Part shown: piece after piece, positions 24,885 to 41,055 of the stretch
Layout: every line of letters begins with the position of its first letter
How positions within the stretch are numbered: position 1 is the stretch's first letter
DNA from: Motacilla alba alba
Lineage: Eukaryota; Chordata; Aves; Passeriformes; Motacillidae
Reading direction: 5' to 3'
NCBI RefSeq assembly: GCF_015832195.1
Contig: NC_052027.1
Span: 14,442,149 to 14,506,148 of the forward strand
Length of the DNA: 64,000 bases
Notes under the pieces: generated by a model
Databases searched by the model: none
Seen by the model: the letters and a program-made list of their open reading frames with translations, nothing else
What the model was told of the DNA's origin: nothing
Made by a program: the position numbers and the translations under genes

Positions 24885-25384
24885 AGGCAGTACAGAACAG
24901 TCAGGCAGTACAGACAGACAGACAGTACGGACAGGCAGTGCAGGCAGTACAGAACAGTCAGGCAGTACAGACAGACAGACAGTACAGACAGGCAGTGCAG
25001 GCAGTACAGAGCAGTCAGGCAGTGAAGACAGACAGGACAGGCAGTGCAGACAGTGCAGTCAGTACAGACAGACAGACAGACATGCAGTACAGACAGAGCA
25101 GACAGGCAGTGGAGTAAGTGCAGACAGACAGACAGGCAGTACAGGCAGAGCAGACAGGCAGTATAGGCAGTACAGGCAATGCAGACAGACAGACAGCCAG
25201 TACAGGCAGTACAGGCTGAGAGGCAGTGCAGTCAGTACAGACAGACAGACAGACATGCAGTACAGGCAGACAGGCAGTGGAGTCAGAACAGACAGACAGA
25301 TAGACATGCAGTACAGGCTGAGAGGCAGTGCAGTCAGTACAGACAGACAGACAGACATGCAGTACAGGCAGACAGGCAGTGGAG
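24885..25384. repeat. CAGTACAG/ACAGACAGG minisatellite (VNTR), copy 2, about 500 bp
   Basis: The unit composition and flanks match 7233-7872, but the internal order differs and the array is about 140 bases shorter. It sits between the divergent RBM5 and PARP3 genes, about 0.7 kb before the PARP3 start. The rest of the intergenic region (24005-26051) shows no coding exon. Confidence 0.92.
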
Positions 25385-26051
25385 TCGAGCAGCAGGCAGG
25401 TCTGTCACAGGGTGCATGCGTCACAGCTGTTTCCGCTGTCATCTGTGGGTGTTGCAAAGGAAAAAGTTTCTCCTCTGGGCAGGCTGCCTGGCCAGCCTGG
25501 AGGCTCTCGGCAGCTCCTCGGCAGGCAGCCCTGGGCAGCGGGAGCAGGTAGGACACGGCTGCTGTCTGTGCCTCTGTCCCCACTGCTGTCCTCTTCAGCT
25601 GGGACTGGCCGGGGACACAGCAGACAGGGGCTGTCCGAGCCCCCTCCTGCCCAAATCAAAGCATTCCACTGGTCTTGAGAGCGGCTGGGGGGATGGCATT
25701 TCGTGTCTGGTAGCGTGTCGTTGCATTGTTTCCCTTCTTGCATGTCCCAGGGGGCACAGAGCTGGTCGAGCCTTGGGGACACACTCCTGAGGATTGGGGG
25801 TTCCTGGTGAGGGGAGGTGGGGGCACAGGTCCCCTGAACACAGGACAGGATTGAGACAGTTTGTGGGCAGAGGTCCCATCCCCTCCTCCAGCCCTGCTGT
25901 GGGCTGAAGCAAAGGGAAAGCAAGGCGCAGCCCCCTGGACTTTCCCGGAAGGGCAGCATGGCATCTCTCACCTCTCCCTCTGCTGTCTCCAAGGATTTTT
26001 CTGGGGGATTAAGGCTGCTCTGACCCGGTGACAGCGGGGAGTGGCTCAGTC

Positions 26052-29000
26052 ATGGCTTCCAAGCGCCAAGCTTCTTCCTCGAAGCAGCCAGACAGCAGGG
26101 AAAAGAAACCCAAAGGGGAAGAGGAGGACGACACCTGGAGCTCCACCTTGGCAACCCTGAAAACTGCTCCCAAGGAGAAGCTGCCCGCCACAATTGATGG
26201 ACTGTGCCCCCTGAGCACAGCACTGGGTGCCCGGGTGAGAGCAGGGCTGAGCTACTCAGGGGGGCAGGGGTGGGAGGGTGGGGGAGTCTCAGACCAGTCC
26301 CTGCCCTGTTGACACAGGGTCAGCCCCAATTCTCCTTGCAGACCCAGTGTGTTCCCACTGGGACATTTCTGCACCCTCTCCTTCCCCAAACGCTCCCCGG
26401 TGCCAGCCCAGGCCACGTCACTCGCTATAGGTCTATGAGGACTATGACTGCACCCTGAACCAGACCAACATCAGTGCCAACAACAACAAGTTCTACATCA
26501 TCCAGCTCCTGGAGCACGATGGTGCCTATAGTGTCTGGAGCCGCTGGGGCCGCGTGGTGAGTCCACCTGGCCATCGCTCATCCCCTGCACCTCAGCTGTC
26601 CTCACCCTTGCCTTCAGAGCCCCAAAAATCCAGGGTGAACCTGGTGGTCCCTGGTCCCAAAGCAAGCACCCAAGTGTCCTGCTGTAGCACTTTAATGGCA
26701 GGGCTTCAGGAACTTTTCCCCACACAACATAGTCAGCCTGTCTGGGGTATAGTCACCTGTCCCTGCAGTGAATGTGAGGGTGACAGCCCAGCAAGGGGTC
26801 CTGGGGTGTCTTCCTGAGCTGGTGGCTCAGCACATTCCTGCCACTGCCGAACAGCCTTGCTATCCCAGCCCCCCTTGTTCCTGCCTGCCTGCTTCCACTG
26901 GCATGGGGCTGGTGGAGCAGGGATGCAGGGGAGGTCCTGACCGCTGCTGTCCACTGCCAGGGAGAGGCAGGCCAGTCCAAGCTCATGCCCTGTGCCTCCC
27001 TGGAAGCTGCCAAGAAGGACTTCGAGAAGAAGTTTCGAGAGAAGACCAAGAACAGCTGGGCAACAAGGGAGAACTTTGTTGCCCACCCAGGGAAGTACAC
27101 ACTCATTGAGGTGCAGCCAGGGGCTGGGCAGGAGATGGAGGCTACACTCAGGGTGAGTACTGAGAGCTTGTCACCATGATGGTGTGGTCCTCATTGCACT
27201 CCTGCCCCAGGACATCCAACAGGGTCAGCAGGATGGGATGGGTTTTGAGGGGGGTGTGGGTGCTTGCTGAAACAGCTTGCTGGCAGAGATTTGGGGCTAA
27301 TGGGTTAAAACAGACTGGGAGGGCATCCTGGATGAGAAACATGGCCTTGTGGGTGGCATCGGCCATGGAAAGTGGAGGCAACACCTGCCCGTTGCTCTGC
27401 TGCCCCAGGACCAGGCTCTCCTCACAGAGGTGGGCAGCACTGGTGCTGTGCTCCCACAGCCTCTTGCAGGCCCACAGCTGATGGGGTGTGTCTGCAGGTG
27501 GATGCCGTGGATGGGGACAAGGTCTGCAAGCAGCGGGTGCTGCCCTGTACCTTGGACAGAGCCACACAGGAGCTGGTGTCCCTCATCTTCAGCAGTGACA
27601 TGTTCCGGGATGCCATGCAGACCATGAATATCGGTAGGAGGTGGTGGGTTGATGGGTGGCTTGGGCTCGGTCTGGGGGTGCAGGTGGGGAGGTGAACGGA
27701 GCAGAGGTGCTGATGGATTTTAGAGCACCCCCTCTGATATCCTGGCTCCTGGTGGGACTGTGGACAGCCCGTGCTGGGTGCCCACACTTGCCCATGGTGA
27801 TACTGGGGGTTCTTGGAAGTGGCTGCAGGGCGAGTGGGGTGGATGGGTTCCCCTTGTCCTCCCCTGTAGACGTGAAGAAGATGCCTCTGGGGAAGCTGAG
27901 CAAGCAGCAGATCGCACGGGGCTTTGAGGCACTGGAGGAGCTGGAGGCAGCGCTGAAGGAGCAGCCCCCCCAGGCCACTCGCCTGGAGGAACTCTCCTCA
28001 CGCTTCTACACCATCATCCCACACAACTTTGGACGGGCACGGCCACCCACCATCAACTCCCCTGACCTGCTGCGTGCCAAGAAGGACATGCTGTTGGTGA
28101 GATGCCAGAGCACGAACTGTGTGACATCCCTTCCTGGTGGGGCAGGAGCTGCTGGCAGGAGGCTGGACTTGCCCTGGTCCCCCAGCACAGTGCCAAGCAC
28201 TGGTGCTGAGGATGTCCCTGCTCTGTCCCTGCCAGGTGCTGGCTGACATTGAGGTTGCACAGAGCCTGCAGGCACAGAAAGAGAAGGAGGAGGAGGAGGA
28301 GGAGGAGAAAGAAGTTGCCCATCCACTGGATCAGGATTATGCCCTGCTGTGCTGCCAGCTCTCCCTGCTTGACCCAGCTTCCCGGGAATACCAGGTGCTG
28401 CTTGTGCCACAGTGTCCCATAATGGGAAACAATTATGTCAGGTCTGTGGGCACCCCAAAGGTTCCTACTCTCCCAGGGGGACCGTGGGCATTGCTGAGAT
28501 GGCTGCCTGGGGTGACACAGCTTTTTTGCCTCCCCCTTGGCAGCTGATCCAGACCTATGTGATGCAGACTGGGAACAAACCCCACATCCTCAACATCTGG
28601 CAGGTGGCCCGAGATGGTGAGGTGAGGAGGAGGTGATTCTCCCCGTGTCACAGTGGGGAAGCCATGGTTGCACCCCAGGGTTGCTTTAGGGCTTCTCCAC
28701 CCAGGAGGGGATTCAGCCCAGCTGGCCAAGGCTGAACAGGCACCCAGTCTCCTGCCCCTCCAGCTGGGCACTGGGGCTGGGCTGGGGAGGTGGGTGGCAC
28801 TCCTCCACCCCTGGGCACCCATGAGTCCCTCTGTGGACAGCCTTTAGCTCTGCATCTCTCCAGGATGAGCGCTTCAAGGCCCATGACCTCCTGGAGCACC
28901 GGCGCCTGCTGTGGCACGGCACCAACGTGGCAGTGGTGGCGGCCATCCTGAAGAGCGGGCTGCGCATCATGCCCCACTCCGGCGGGCGCGTGGGCAAGGG

Positions 29001-29690
29001 CATCTACTTTGCCTCAGAGAACAGCAAATCAGCCTGCTATGGTGAGGGCCCTGGGATGGGATGGGCTGGGCTGCTTGTGATGCCCACAGGGTCTGTGTGA
29101 GCCTGGCCTCCCTTGCATACCCTCTGCCAGGCAGCTGTGGGCTTGCCAAGCCCCTTCCCTGCCATGGCAATTGGTCCCTGTGGTCCAGCGTGGCCTGGGC
29201 ACAACCAGATGGGAGTACCAGGGATGGTACTGTCATTCCCATCCCTTTCTCCCATGGCAGTGGGCCGTACATCTAAGAATATTGGCATCATGTTCCTGAC
29301 GGAGGTGGCCCTGGGCAAGCCCTACCGCATCACCTGCGATGACCCCACGCTGTGTCAGCCCCCTGCTGGCTATGACAGTGTCCTGGCCTGTGGCCAGACA
29401 GAGCCGGGTGAGCTGCGGGCAGGAGGGCCGTGGCAGTCTGGGGCTGTGGTGCCCACAGGGCAGGGGGGAGAGAGGCCAGATCTCATGTTTCATGTGGTGC
29501 TGGGATATCTCCTGGCCCAGATCCAGCACAGGATGAAGAGGTGCTGCTGGATGGCAAGAAGGTGCTGGTGTGCCAGGGCAAGCCCATTCCCATGCCTGCC
29601 TACAAGGACTCCTCCTTCAGCCAGAGTGAGTACCTCATCTACAAGGAAAGCCAGTGCCGGATCCGCTACCTTGTCCAGCTCCGCTTCTGA
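26052..29690 (+). CDS. PARP3: PARP3, mono-ADP-ribosyltransferase, copy 2 (531 aa)
   Basis: Exons are 26052-26234, 26431-26556, 26961-27152, 27498-27633, 27870-28096, 28236-28394, 28544-28621, 28864-29041, 29261-29407 and 29521-29690. Domain order and the H-Y-E catalytic residues are as in copy 1. Exon 6 is 9 bases longer because of a GAG repeat, giving a run of seven Glu where copy 1 has EEAE. Exon 7 reads YVMQTGNKPH against YVTQTGHKLH in copy 1. The Glu run lies between the regulatory and catalytic parts, where length change is probably tolerated. This copy is contiguous with the unique downstream genes and is the better reference model. Confidence 0.96.
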
Positions 29691-29837
29691 GGGTGCCTGG
29701 GAGCACCACGGCCCTTGCCCAGCACCAGGAGGTGACACCCATCAGCCCGGAGCACAGTGATCTGGACTCCCTGGCCATCCCACCAGGGGCTTGGCAAGGG
29801 ACAGGCTGGCATGGGGACTGAGCTTGCTTTGACTGTG

Positions 29838-29843
29838 AATAAA
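29838..29843 (+). terminator. PARP3 poly(A) signal AATAAA, copy 2
   Basis: This is the counterpart of the signal at 12408-12413, about 150 bases after the stop codon. Confidence 0.85.
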
Positions 29844-31192
29844 AGCACTGTGCCTTGCACTGGGTGGTGCTCTCGCTCTCCTGCCCAGCAAGGCGGGTGT
29901 GCTGTAGGGAAGGGTGTCAGTGGGACCCTGAAGGGATGGCATGGGTGGCTTTTGAGGGGCTGAAGCCTTCAGATGAAAGCTGGTGTCTTTGAGAGCCAGC
30001 TGCTCTCATCAGCTTAGCAAGGCACACGGCTCATGCCCACCCTGTGGTATCAGAGCTACAGAGGGTGAGAAAGATCTGATGCCCTGCCTGGGCATAGAGG
30101 AATTCATCCATCCATCCTGAGGGCGAGTGACTGCCCTCCCTCTAGTGCCATGCCTCATGCCATGTCTGCTGTCCTGCCCCCAGCCTGGCACCCATGCCAA
30201 GCCCTTCTTTGTGCTCACGTGTGTCCCTTGAGCACATATCCGGGTGCTCAGGCTGCCAGGGAAGCGCAACTCCCAGCTGTGTTACCCTGATGCCCCGGGT
30301 ATCGGTCACCCTGATACCCTGTGCCAGCGGAGATGATTTGCTCCAGACCTGCCTGTAGCTCCGTCCCTCGAGCCCAAGGAACTTGAGGGCTGAGGTGTTC
30401 CTGTGGAAGGACCAGGCCTGGTGCAGTGGGTGGCCATTCTGGGGGGGCATAGGGCTCAGGAACCCCGATCCCCCCTTCCTGAGCCCCTGCCGGCTGCTAG
30501 GACCCAGCAGCTGTCCCCGTGGGACTGCCACGGGTGCAGGCAGTGCAGGCAGTGCCGGGAGTGACAGCTGGTGCCATCCGCAGCTGGCGGGCTGCAGGCA
30601 AACAGGATGACGAGCGGGTGACGGGAGCGGGGACGGGCGAGCGTGGCCTCACACGGGGCCAGCAGCCCCATTCTGCTGCGGCAGCAACACCAGCAAGCAG
30701 GACCCCAGTGAGGAGAGGAGCATCACTCATCTCCCCAGGAGCAAAGGTGCGCTGAATCCCACCCACCCTGGGGTCCCCTGTGGCCACAGCAAGAGGGTTG
30801 GGACAGGCAAGTTGTGCTGTCCCATCTCAGGACATACTGGTGCCATTGGAGGGGGGATGGGGTGTCAGCCTGGCATGGGTGCCCACAGGACCTAGCTATG
30901 CTTATCCCTGGCCAGGTTTGGGACAGCCTGGGTGGCAGCTCTAGGAGAGCCAGAGTGATATGACTTCACTGGCTACCTCTCCCTCCTCAGCACCTTGGAA
31001 GTATGCTGGTTGTCTCTGCGTTTCTCTGTGGCTCTTCTCCATTTTGGTTCGTTCCCTTCACACCTGGCTCCTGATCCCAACAGGCAAGGAGAAGGTAGCA
31101 GCCATGGTTGTGGTGGGGTTACCCTCTCTGGGACACAGGAGAAGAGCCCTTGCTGCCCGGGCACCAGAGCTGCTGGCTTAGTCCTGGAGGGG
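29844..31192. other. Intergenic PARP3-GPR62 region, copy 2
   Basis: No coding exon is seen. A possible 5'UTR acceptor for GPR62 (CTCCTCAG) lies near 30990. The frame upstream of the GPR62 start is open back to 30995 in this copy. It is not open in copy 1, because one G is missing here, so I do not treat it as coding. Confidence 0.5.
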
Positions 31193-32422
31193 ATGCCGAG
31201 CTGGACGGGGTCAAACACCACGGACAGCCTAGAGCTGCTCTCCATCCCCGAGCACTCCATTGGCCAGGAGGTGGTGGGCCTCTTCTGCATGATCCTGCTC
31301 ACCCTCACCGCCCTGGTGGCCAACATCGTGGTGATGGTCACCATCCTCAAAACACCCCTTTTCAGGAAGTTCATCTTTGTGTGCCACCTTTGTGTGGTCA
31401 ATCTCCTCTCAGCCATTTTCCTCATGCCCCTGGGGATCATCTCCAGCTCCTCCTGTTTCAACTGGGTTATCTACAGCATTGCTGAGTGCAAGGCCGTGAT
31501 ATTCCTGAACATCTGCTTCATCAGTGCCTCCATTCTCACCATCTGTATCATCAGCGTGGAGCGGTACTACTACATCGTGCACCCCTTGAGGTATGAGGTC
31601 AAGATGACCATCAGGCTGGCGGTGGCTGGAGTGGTTTTCATTTGGCTCAAGTCTGTTCTCATCACTGTCTTGGCACTAGTGGCATGGCCTCATGGCAACG
31701 GGGCCACCAGTGCCAGCCGCTGCACAGTCTACTGGAGCCCCGGGGCCCACAAGAAGGTTTTCGTGATCCTCTTCAGCATCACCTGCTTTATTCTGCCCAC
31801 CATCATTATCCTCGCCGTCTACTCCAGCATCTACCGCGTGGCCCGGACTGCGTCCCTGCAGCAGGCACCCGTGCCAGCACAGGCAGTTGCACGCAGACAC
31901 CGCTGTGACTCCATCGCCAGCCAAGTGACCATCCTCACTGCCAGGATCCTGATGCTGCCCAGGCTGATCCCAGATCGCCTTCTAGGAAGCAACAAGGCCA
32001 TCCTCACCTTGGTCCTCATTGTGGGACAATTCTTGTGCTGCTGGCTGCCTTTCTTTGCTTTCCACTTGCACTCCTCTGTCACTGCTGGCACTGTGGGTGG
32101 TGGGCACGGGGAGATGGCGGTCACCTGGATTGCCTACTCCTCCTTTGCTGTTAACCCTTTCTTCTATGGGTTGCTGAACCGCCAAATCCGTGAGGAGCTG
32201 GCCCGGCTCCGGCGCAGCTGTCTTAACCATCCACTTGGTCAGGAGCTCTGTCTTTCCATCTCAGAGGCTTCTGTTCAGGAAAACTTCTTGCAGTTCCTCC
32301 AGAGAGCAACTTGCACACTGGAGACCCACACCAGCTGCATCAGCCCCAGCCCCAGGAACAGGCTGGACCAGACCACAACCGGCTTCCCCACCCCAGGCCA
32401 AGTTCCTGAAGAGGGCAGCTGA
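31193..32422 (+). CDS. GPR62: GPR62, orphan class A GPCR, copy 2 (409 aa)
   Basis: Same single-exon receptor as at 13763-14992, with ERY, CWLP and NPFFY motifs intact and one amino acid difference (VARRHRC here). Start MPSWTGSN is preferred over the longer open frame from 30995. The extra 66 residues there are not preserved in the other copy and contain no receptor feature. It lies between PARP3 and PCBP4, tail-to-tail with PCBP4. Confidence 0.88.
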   Translation: MPSWTGSNTTDSLELLSIPEHSIGQEVVGLFCMILLTLTALVANIVVMVTILKTPLFRKFIFVCHLCVVNLLSAIFLMPLGIISSSSCFNWVIYSIAECKAVIFLNICFISASILTICIISVERYYYIVHPLRYEVKMTIRLAVAGVVFIWLKSVLITVLALVAWPHGNGATSASRCTVYWSPGAHKKVFVILFSITCFILPTIIILAVYSSIYRVARTASLQQAPVPAQAVARRHRCDSIASQVTILTARILMLPRLIPDRLLGSNKAILTLVLIVGQFLCCWLPFFAFHLHSSVTAGTVGGGHGEMAVTWIAYSSFAVNPFFYGLLNRQIREELARLRRSCLNHPLGQELCLSISEASVQENFLQFLQRATCTLETHTSCISPSPRNRLDQTTTGFPTPGQVPEEGS

Positions 32423-32504
32423 GAAGGAGTCTCTGTCCCACTGTGCTGGGCAGGAGACCTGCCAGGGACCCATCAGACCTGCTCGGACCCAATCTCTTGG
32501 ATTT

Positions 32505-33676
32505 GGAGTAGTCCTTGTGCAGGTTTTGCCTCTTCTCTGAGCTTATGTTAAAATATGTTTTCTCCCCTGGGAGAAGGTAGCAGATCTGAGGAAGTCACAA
32601 CTCTCTTCTGCAGGCTGGAATTGTCTCTGGCTCCACCAGCACAGCCCAGTTCCAGGGAAGGGCTCTCCTCAAGCCATGGAGTGCCACGGGGCTCCTGCAC
32701 AGGGGCAGGGGACGGGACACCTCCATCTCCATTGCCTGGGTGGGAGCACTCCCGGCCAGCGGGAAAGGGCCGATGTCCCTTGCACTCTATCCAGGGACAC
32801 TGTTCCAGCTAATGCCACTAACACCAGTAACACCAGGGCCCCGAGCCCCTGCTGAGCCTGGATGGCAGACACGGAGACTTCCAGCCTTGGCTGTTTAACC
32901 CAAAACTAATGTCTGTGCAGAGGAGCTCCTGCTCCCTGTCACACTGATCAGGGGGACACGCCCACAGGCTGGCTCTGGCTGTGTCACTGTTTGTGCTGCT
33001 GGCAATGCAATGCCGTGGCCACGCCTGGCCATGCCCTCTGTCCCTCTCAGCTGGCAGTGATCAGCCCCCTGGGGGGAACTGGCTGTCTGGGGGTCCGAGC
33101 CGGGCTGTTTATGGACACAGCTGCCCAGTTTGAAGCCTGGTCAGCAGTGCCACGTGCCAGCCGACCTGGGCTGCGAGCCAAGGGCACGCTGGGTTGGACA
33201 TGGTGACACAGGGTGGTGGGGGGTGGCTGCGTGGGCTGCCCCAGGGCAGCAACAGCCAGAGGGGATCAGGACCTGCTGCTCCTCTTCAGTCTCATTGCTT
33301 TTAAAGGGCTTGGGGACACTTTCATAGGGTTCCCACTGCTTGAAAGGGGACTGGACCCTTTTGGGGAATGCTGCAGGGGTACATCACCCTCACCCTCTAC
33401 CCTCTGACAGGACAAAGGTCCCAGGGATGGTGTTTGCATGGTGGGTTGGCGATGTCCTACTCCAGTAGTAAGTGAAGGCCTGAGGAAAAACTGCCCTATG
33501 GCCTCTCTAACTGCCCGGTGGCAGGGAGGGGCTCCAGGAAGACCCCCAGAGAGATGGGGCTGAAGGCCAGCATCCCCCTAGACACAGGAATGCCCTTGCA
33601 GCCACCACCCAAGTACCCAGGAGCTGGGGCGACCCCTGCTCTGGGGGAAGTCTCCACCCAGGGTGTGGAATATCAC

Positions 33677-33677
<1 letters not shown>
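32505..33677. other. Intergenic GPR62-PCBP4 region
   Basis: This is the first unique sequence after the duplicated block. I see no exon with supported splice sites and no canonical GPR62 poly(A) signal close to its stop. The distal 3'UTR of GPR62 may extend into this region. Confidence 0.45.

Positions 33678-33728
<51 letters not shown>
33678..33728. repeat. (ATT)17 microsatellite
   Basis: Seventeen uninterrupted ATT units on the plus strand (AAT on the PCBP4 strand). The run begins about 26 bases beyond the PCBP4 poly(A) signal, at or just past the expected cleavage site. Confidence 0.97.
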
Positions 33729-33753
33729 GCTATTTTCTTGTAAATTTTATCTT

Positions 33754-33759
33754 TTTATT
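33754..33759 (-). terminator. PCBP4 poly(A) signal AATAAA
   Basis: TTTATT on the plus strand gives AATAAA on the minus strand, about 580 bases after the PCBP4 stop codon. That defines a plausible 3'UTR from 34339 down to about 33735. Confidence 0.75.
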
Positions 33760-34339
33760 AAACCATTGATAAGTTACAAAGGAGGAAAAAATATAGACTC
33801 ATATATATACAGCATTTCCAAGCCAGCAGGCTCTTGGATGGGGTTGCTGGGAGGTGATTGCCCCAGGGTGGCCCAGGCAGGGCCCCCCACCAGAGCCAGC
33901 AGAAGTGGGACTCCTGGAGAGGCCAGGCAGTCCTCATCCAGTGGGACCTGGCTTTTGGGCGCCAGATGGAGTGTGGGCATGAGCAGGATGGCAGGGGAGG
34001 CAGGGTGAGGAGCAGGAAGTAGGGGTCCCATACCAGCACAGGGCACTGGGAGAAGGGACCCTAGGCCAGCAGGGACAACCCCCCCACCCAATACTAGGAC
34101 ACATGGTCTCTGTGCAGAAAATCAGGGAGAGGGGCACAGTGCTGCTGGGATGGACAGCAGGCAACAAAACTGCCCCTTCCTCCAGCAGGCATCACCACCA
34201 GGAAGACCCTTCCCTTCCCTGGGGTGGGGGACATGGGGCACCTGGCAGAGGCTGAGATCAGGGTGGGTGGCAGGAAGGTGTCCCTGCTCCCTGCTACTGA
34301 GTAGCACCCTGGACCCCCTGGCCCACCCACCAGTGGGGA

Positions 34340-38229
<3,890 letters not shown>

Positions 38230-38252
38230 GGCGGGAGGGCGAGATGAGCCTG

Positions 38253-41049
38253 TGGGACACGGTGGTCTTCAGAAGGGGGGATGCCCCAGCTAACCCCCCC
38301 CCTTCAGATCTGCAGCTTGAATATCCTATGGCTGGGAAACAGGCTAACTGAGGCAGAGGCAGCACTATGCTCTCCTCTGGCAGGCGAGGCTCACATGGCC
38401 CCATGGCACCCCATAGGCACCCTGCACCCCCAAAAGGGACCCGCTACGTGTGTGCCTGAGCTGCCTCCAGGCTGTCCCGCACAAAGCCAGGATGGATACA
38501 GGGGGAGGAGGCAAGGTGTGCGGAGCGTGGCTGTGGGATAGGGTTCTGTTTGCAGACACTTGCTGGAGTGGGGAGAACAGAGGTGGCCCGGGTGATCTCA
38601 CAGGCTATGCAAGCCACCTTCTTTCTCCTCCTCCCTTCCCCGTGCCCATGCACAAAGCCCCAGGGGACACTGAGGCAAGCTCCGTGACGGGGAGCACCCC
38701 AACCAAACCACAGCACGATGCCTGCTGACTGACGCCGCTGCACCGCGTCCCCTCCTAGAGCACCCCAGGGCCCCCCCGACCCCTGTGCCCGGGCGGCCGT
38801 GGGCGGCCAGGGCCCCTGGGAGCCGGACAATTACAGTGTGTGCAGGCCCGGGTGGGCGGCTGCGGCACCGCTGGCTCCCGGCAAGCCGGGCGATGCCAAG
38901 CAGCTTTGAAACAAAGCACCCGTGTTGAGGCTGGGGCCGCGTCCGCGGGCATGGCGGGGGGGGGAAAGGGCTATTTTAGGTGCTGGCAGGACTCGCCACC
39001 GCTACAGCACATCTCCCGCACCAGGGTGACGGGGGGGCGGCGGCGCAGCCCCAAGCGCTATGCCTCGCACCCCCGGCGTGCTCCGAACGCCCCGTCTCCA
39101 CCCCCCTGTTACCGCGGGCTGGAGAAAGGTGGAGAGACTGGAGAGGGGGAATATTCCCGATCCCGGTGCAGAGGAGCCTGAAGCGGGGCGGAGGGGGAGG
39201 GAGGGATGCACCCTGCCCGCGGCATCCCGAGATGTGTGGGGTGCCGGCAGGGACGCGCGGCCGGCCAGGGTCCCCAGTCCCCCTGCGGATGAATGGCAGC
39301 AGGAATCCGCCGGGGACAAAGACCCCGCCGGGGGAAGAAGGATGAGCCCGGCGATGGGACGGGGGAACGCAGCGGGGCCACGCGTGTCCCCCCACTGCCA
39401 CAGACAGCCCCTGGGGGGTCTGCGGGCAGGGGGGCTGTCCCCCAGGTGAGGCAGGCTGGCAAGGACGCCAAAGGCCCCGGTGATGGGCACAGGCCACCTG
39501 CCATGGCTGGCATTGGGACAGCCACCACGCTGGGCACCGCCCGTCCTTCGGGGCACCTTCGGGTGACAAAGGGAGGGGGGACGACAGGAGGAAGCCCCCA
39601 CCCCGTCCCTGGGGAAACCTCTCTCTTCTCGCCCTCCCGGCTGCCCCAAGCCCCCTGTTCCCCGCGGGAGTGGGGCCTGGCGGGTACCTTTCTGTGCGCC
39701 TCGTCCCTCCACCGCCGGCCGCCCCTCTCAGTGCCACATTGTCCCCGGCGGCGCCCAGTGACACCCGGGGCAGGAACAATGAGCCGCTTGACAGGCCAGG
39801 GCCAAGCTGGCAGCCCCGGCCCCCACCCCGGTCCACGCCGGGGCCCCCCTCGCTCTTCCCCTCTCCCACATCCCTCCCTCCGGGATCCTATTACAGCGGA
39901 TAAGAGACACTAAAAGGAACAATGCACCCTGGGTAAGGCCATCTGCCACCGCTGGGGACATTCCTGCCCCCCCCGGCCCCCCTCCCTTTGGCTCACACAT
40001 CGCCCCTCTTTGTAATTGCGTGTTTTTTTTCCTGGAAGCCGATCAGCTGGCAGGGCTCGAGGGCTCAAGGACACCGGAGCGGGCAGGGATGGGGCAGCTG
40101 GTACCCCAAGGCCCGCTGGCACCCCGGGCTGCTGCTGCGAGGTGGTGCCTGGAGGGGCAGAGGCACCCTGTGTGGGGGGGCTTGGGACAGCAACAGGGGA
40201 CCTGAGCCATCTGGGGGGCCAGGGATGCTCTGGACAGGGGTCCTGCCAGACCACCAGGGCAGAGACCAGCTCCTGCACCCTTGGCACTGCCTTGTGTCCC
40301 CCACATGAGCATCCTGCACCCACAGAAAAGTGCCCCCCCCCCCTTACCTCCCCCACTAAATCCTCCTGGGCCCTGGCGTAAGCAGCTAAAGCCCAGGCAA
40401 GCTTGGGGAAGGGGGGGCACTGGGGGGGCACCCTGCTGCCGGCTCCATCTGTGCCCCCGAGTGCCCGGTGCAGCAGCACCAAAGGCAGAGCAGGCAGGTG
40501 ACAGGCAGGGGTCTTGTCCCCCGTCTGTCAGGCCTCCCTGCCCACCCCCTCATCTGTTCATGGCAGCCACTCCTTGGGTAAATCACCCCCCACCTCCCCA
40601 GGGTGCTGGGCAGATGCTGCCGTGGGCAGGAGCTTCCCAGGGCTGGCAGCTCCCTTTTAAGCTCCTGTGGATTACCCTGGACTTGGGTGCATGCCAGGAG
40701 AGGTAGGAGGAGGAAGAGGAGGATGAAGAGGAGGCTGGCCGGCTGGGGACACGGATGTCACTACCTTGGGGGACCTACCTGTCCCTGAACACAGCCCCAG
40801 GGCTCTCTGGGCACCCTCTGAGGTTCATGGGGGTCCCATCAGGAGTGATGGGTGGGCTCCAGCAAGGCTGGCACTCACCCATCCACAATCCCCAAATATA
40901 CCATCCCTCAGTGGCTGCATCTTCCCTGCTGTCACCCCCCAAACCTGTGTGGGACAGCAGCCATGGAGGTAGGGATGGGGAAAGGAGATGGGAAAGGTTG
41001 AAAAGAAGCAGGATGAAGGTGGCAGGAAAGCAGTGGCAGAGCTTGGGGT
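38253..41049. other. PCBP4 upstream region and PCBP4-ABHD14B intergenic DNA
   Basis: The region contains a strongly CpG-rich stretch at about 38740-39900, a candidate PCBP4 promoter. Possible minus-strand donors for non-coding first exons lie at about 40347 (GAG|GTAAGG) and 40774 (CAG|GTAGGT); which one is used cannot be decided from sequence. Long open frames here on both strands reflect GC content and have no recognisable domain. Confidence 0.4.
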
Positions 41050-41055
41050 TTTATT
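41050..41055 (-). terminator. ABHD14B poly(A) signal AATAAA
   Basis: TTTATT on the plus strand, about 130 bases after the ABHD14B stop codon on the minus strand. Confidence 0.8.

Larger units (their letters stand above)
17662..32504 (+). repeat. Large direct duplication, copy 2
   Basis: This block is homologous to bases 1-15074, in the same order and orientation. Copy 2 continues on both sides into unique sequence (16075-17661 and 32505 onward). Within the block the copies differ by scattered substitutions, a few small indels, a minisatellite length change and a 91-base indel. Both copies keep PARP3 and GPR62 open. Confidence 0.95.

Noticed and set aside
30995..31192. N-terminal 66-residue extension of GPR62 in copy 2
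   Set aside because: A single-base difference puts it out of frame in copy 1, the added residues have no receptor feature, and the downstream Met has the expected glycosylated N terminus.
1..32504. Genuine recent tandem duplication producing two functional PARP3-GPR62 units
   Set aside because: Not excluded, but the break at a round-number gap and the collinear end points fit an unmerged overlap better.
38976..39869. 297-codon minus-strand open frame and overlapping plus-strand frames upstream of PCBP4
   Set aside because: They lie in a CpG-rich promoter-like region with Pro/Gly/Arg-biased composition, no domain and no splice support.
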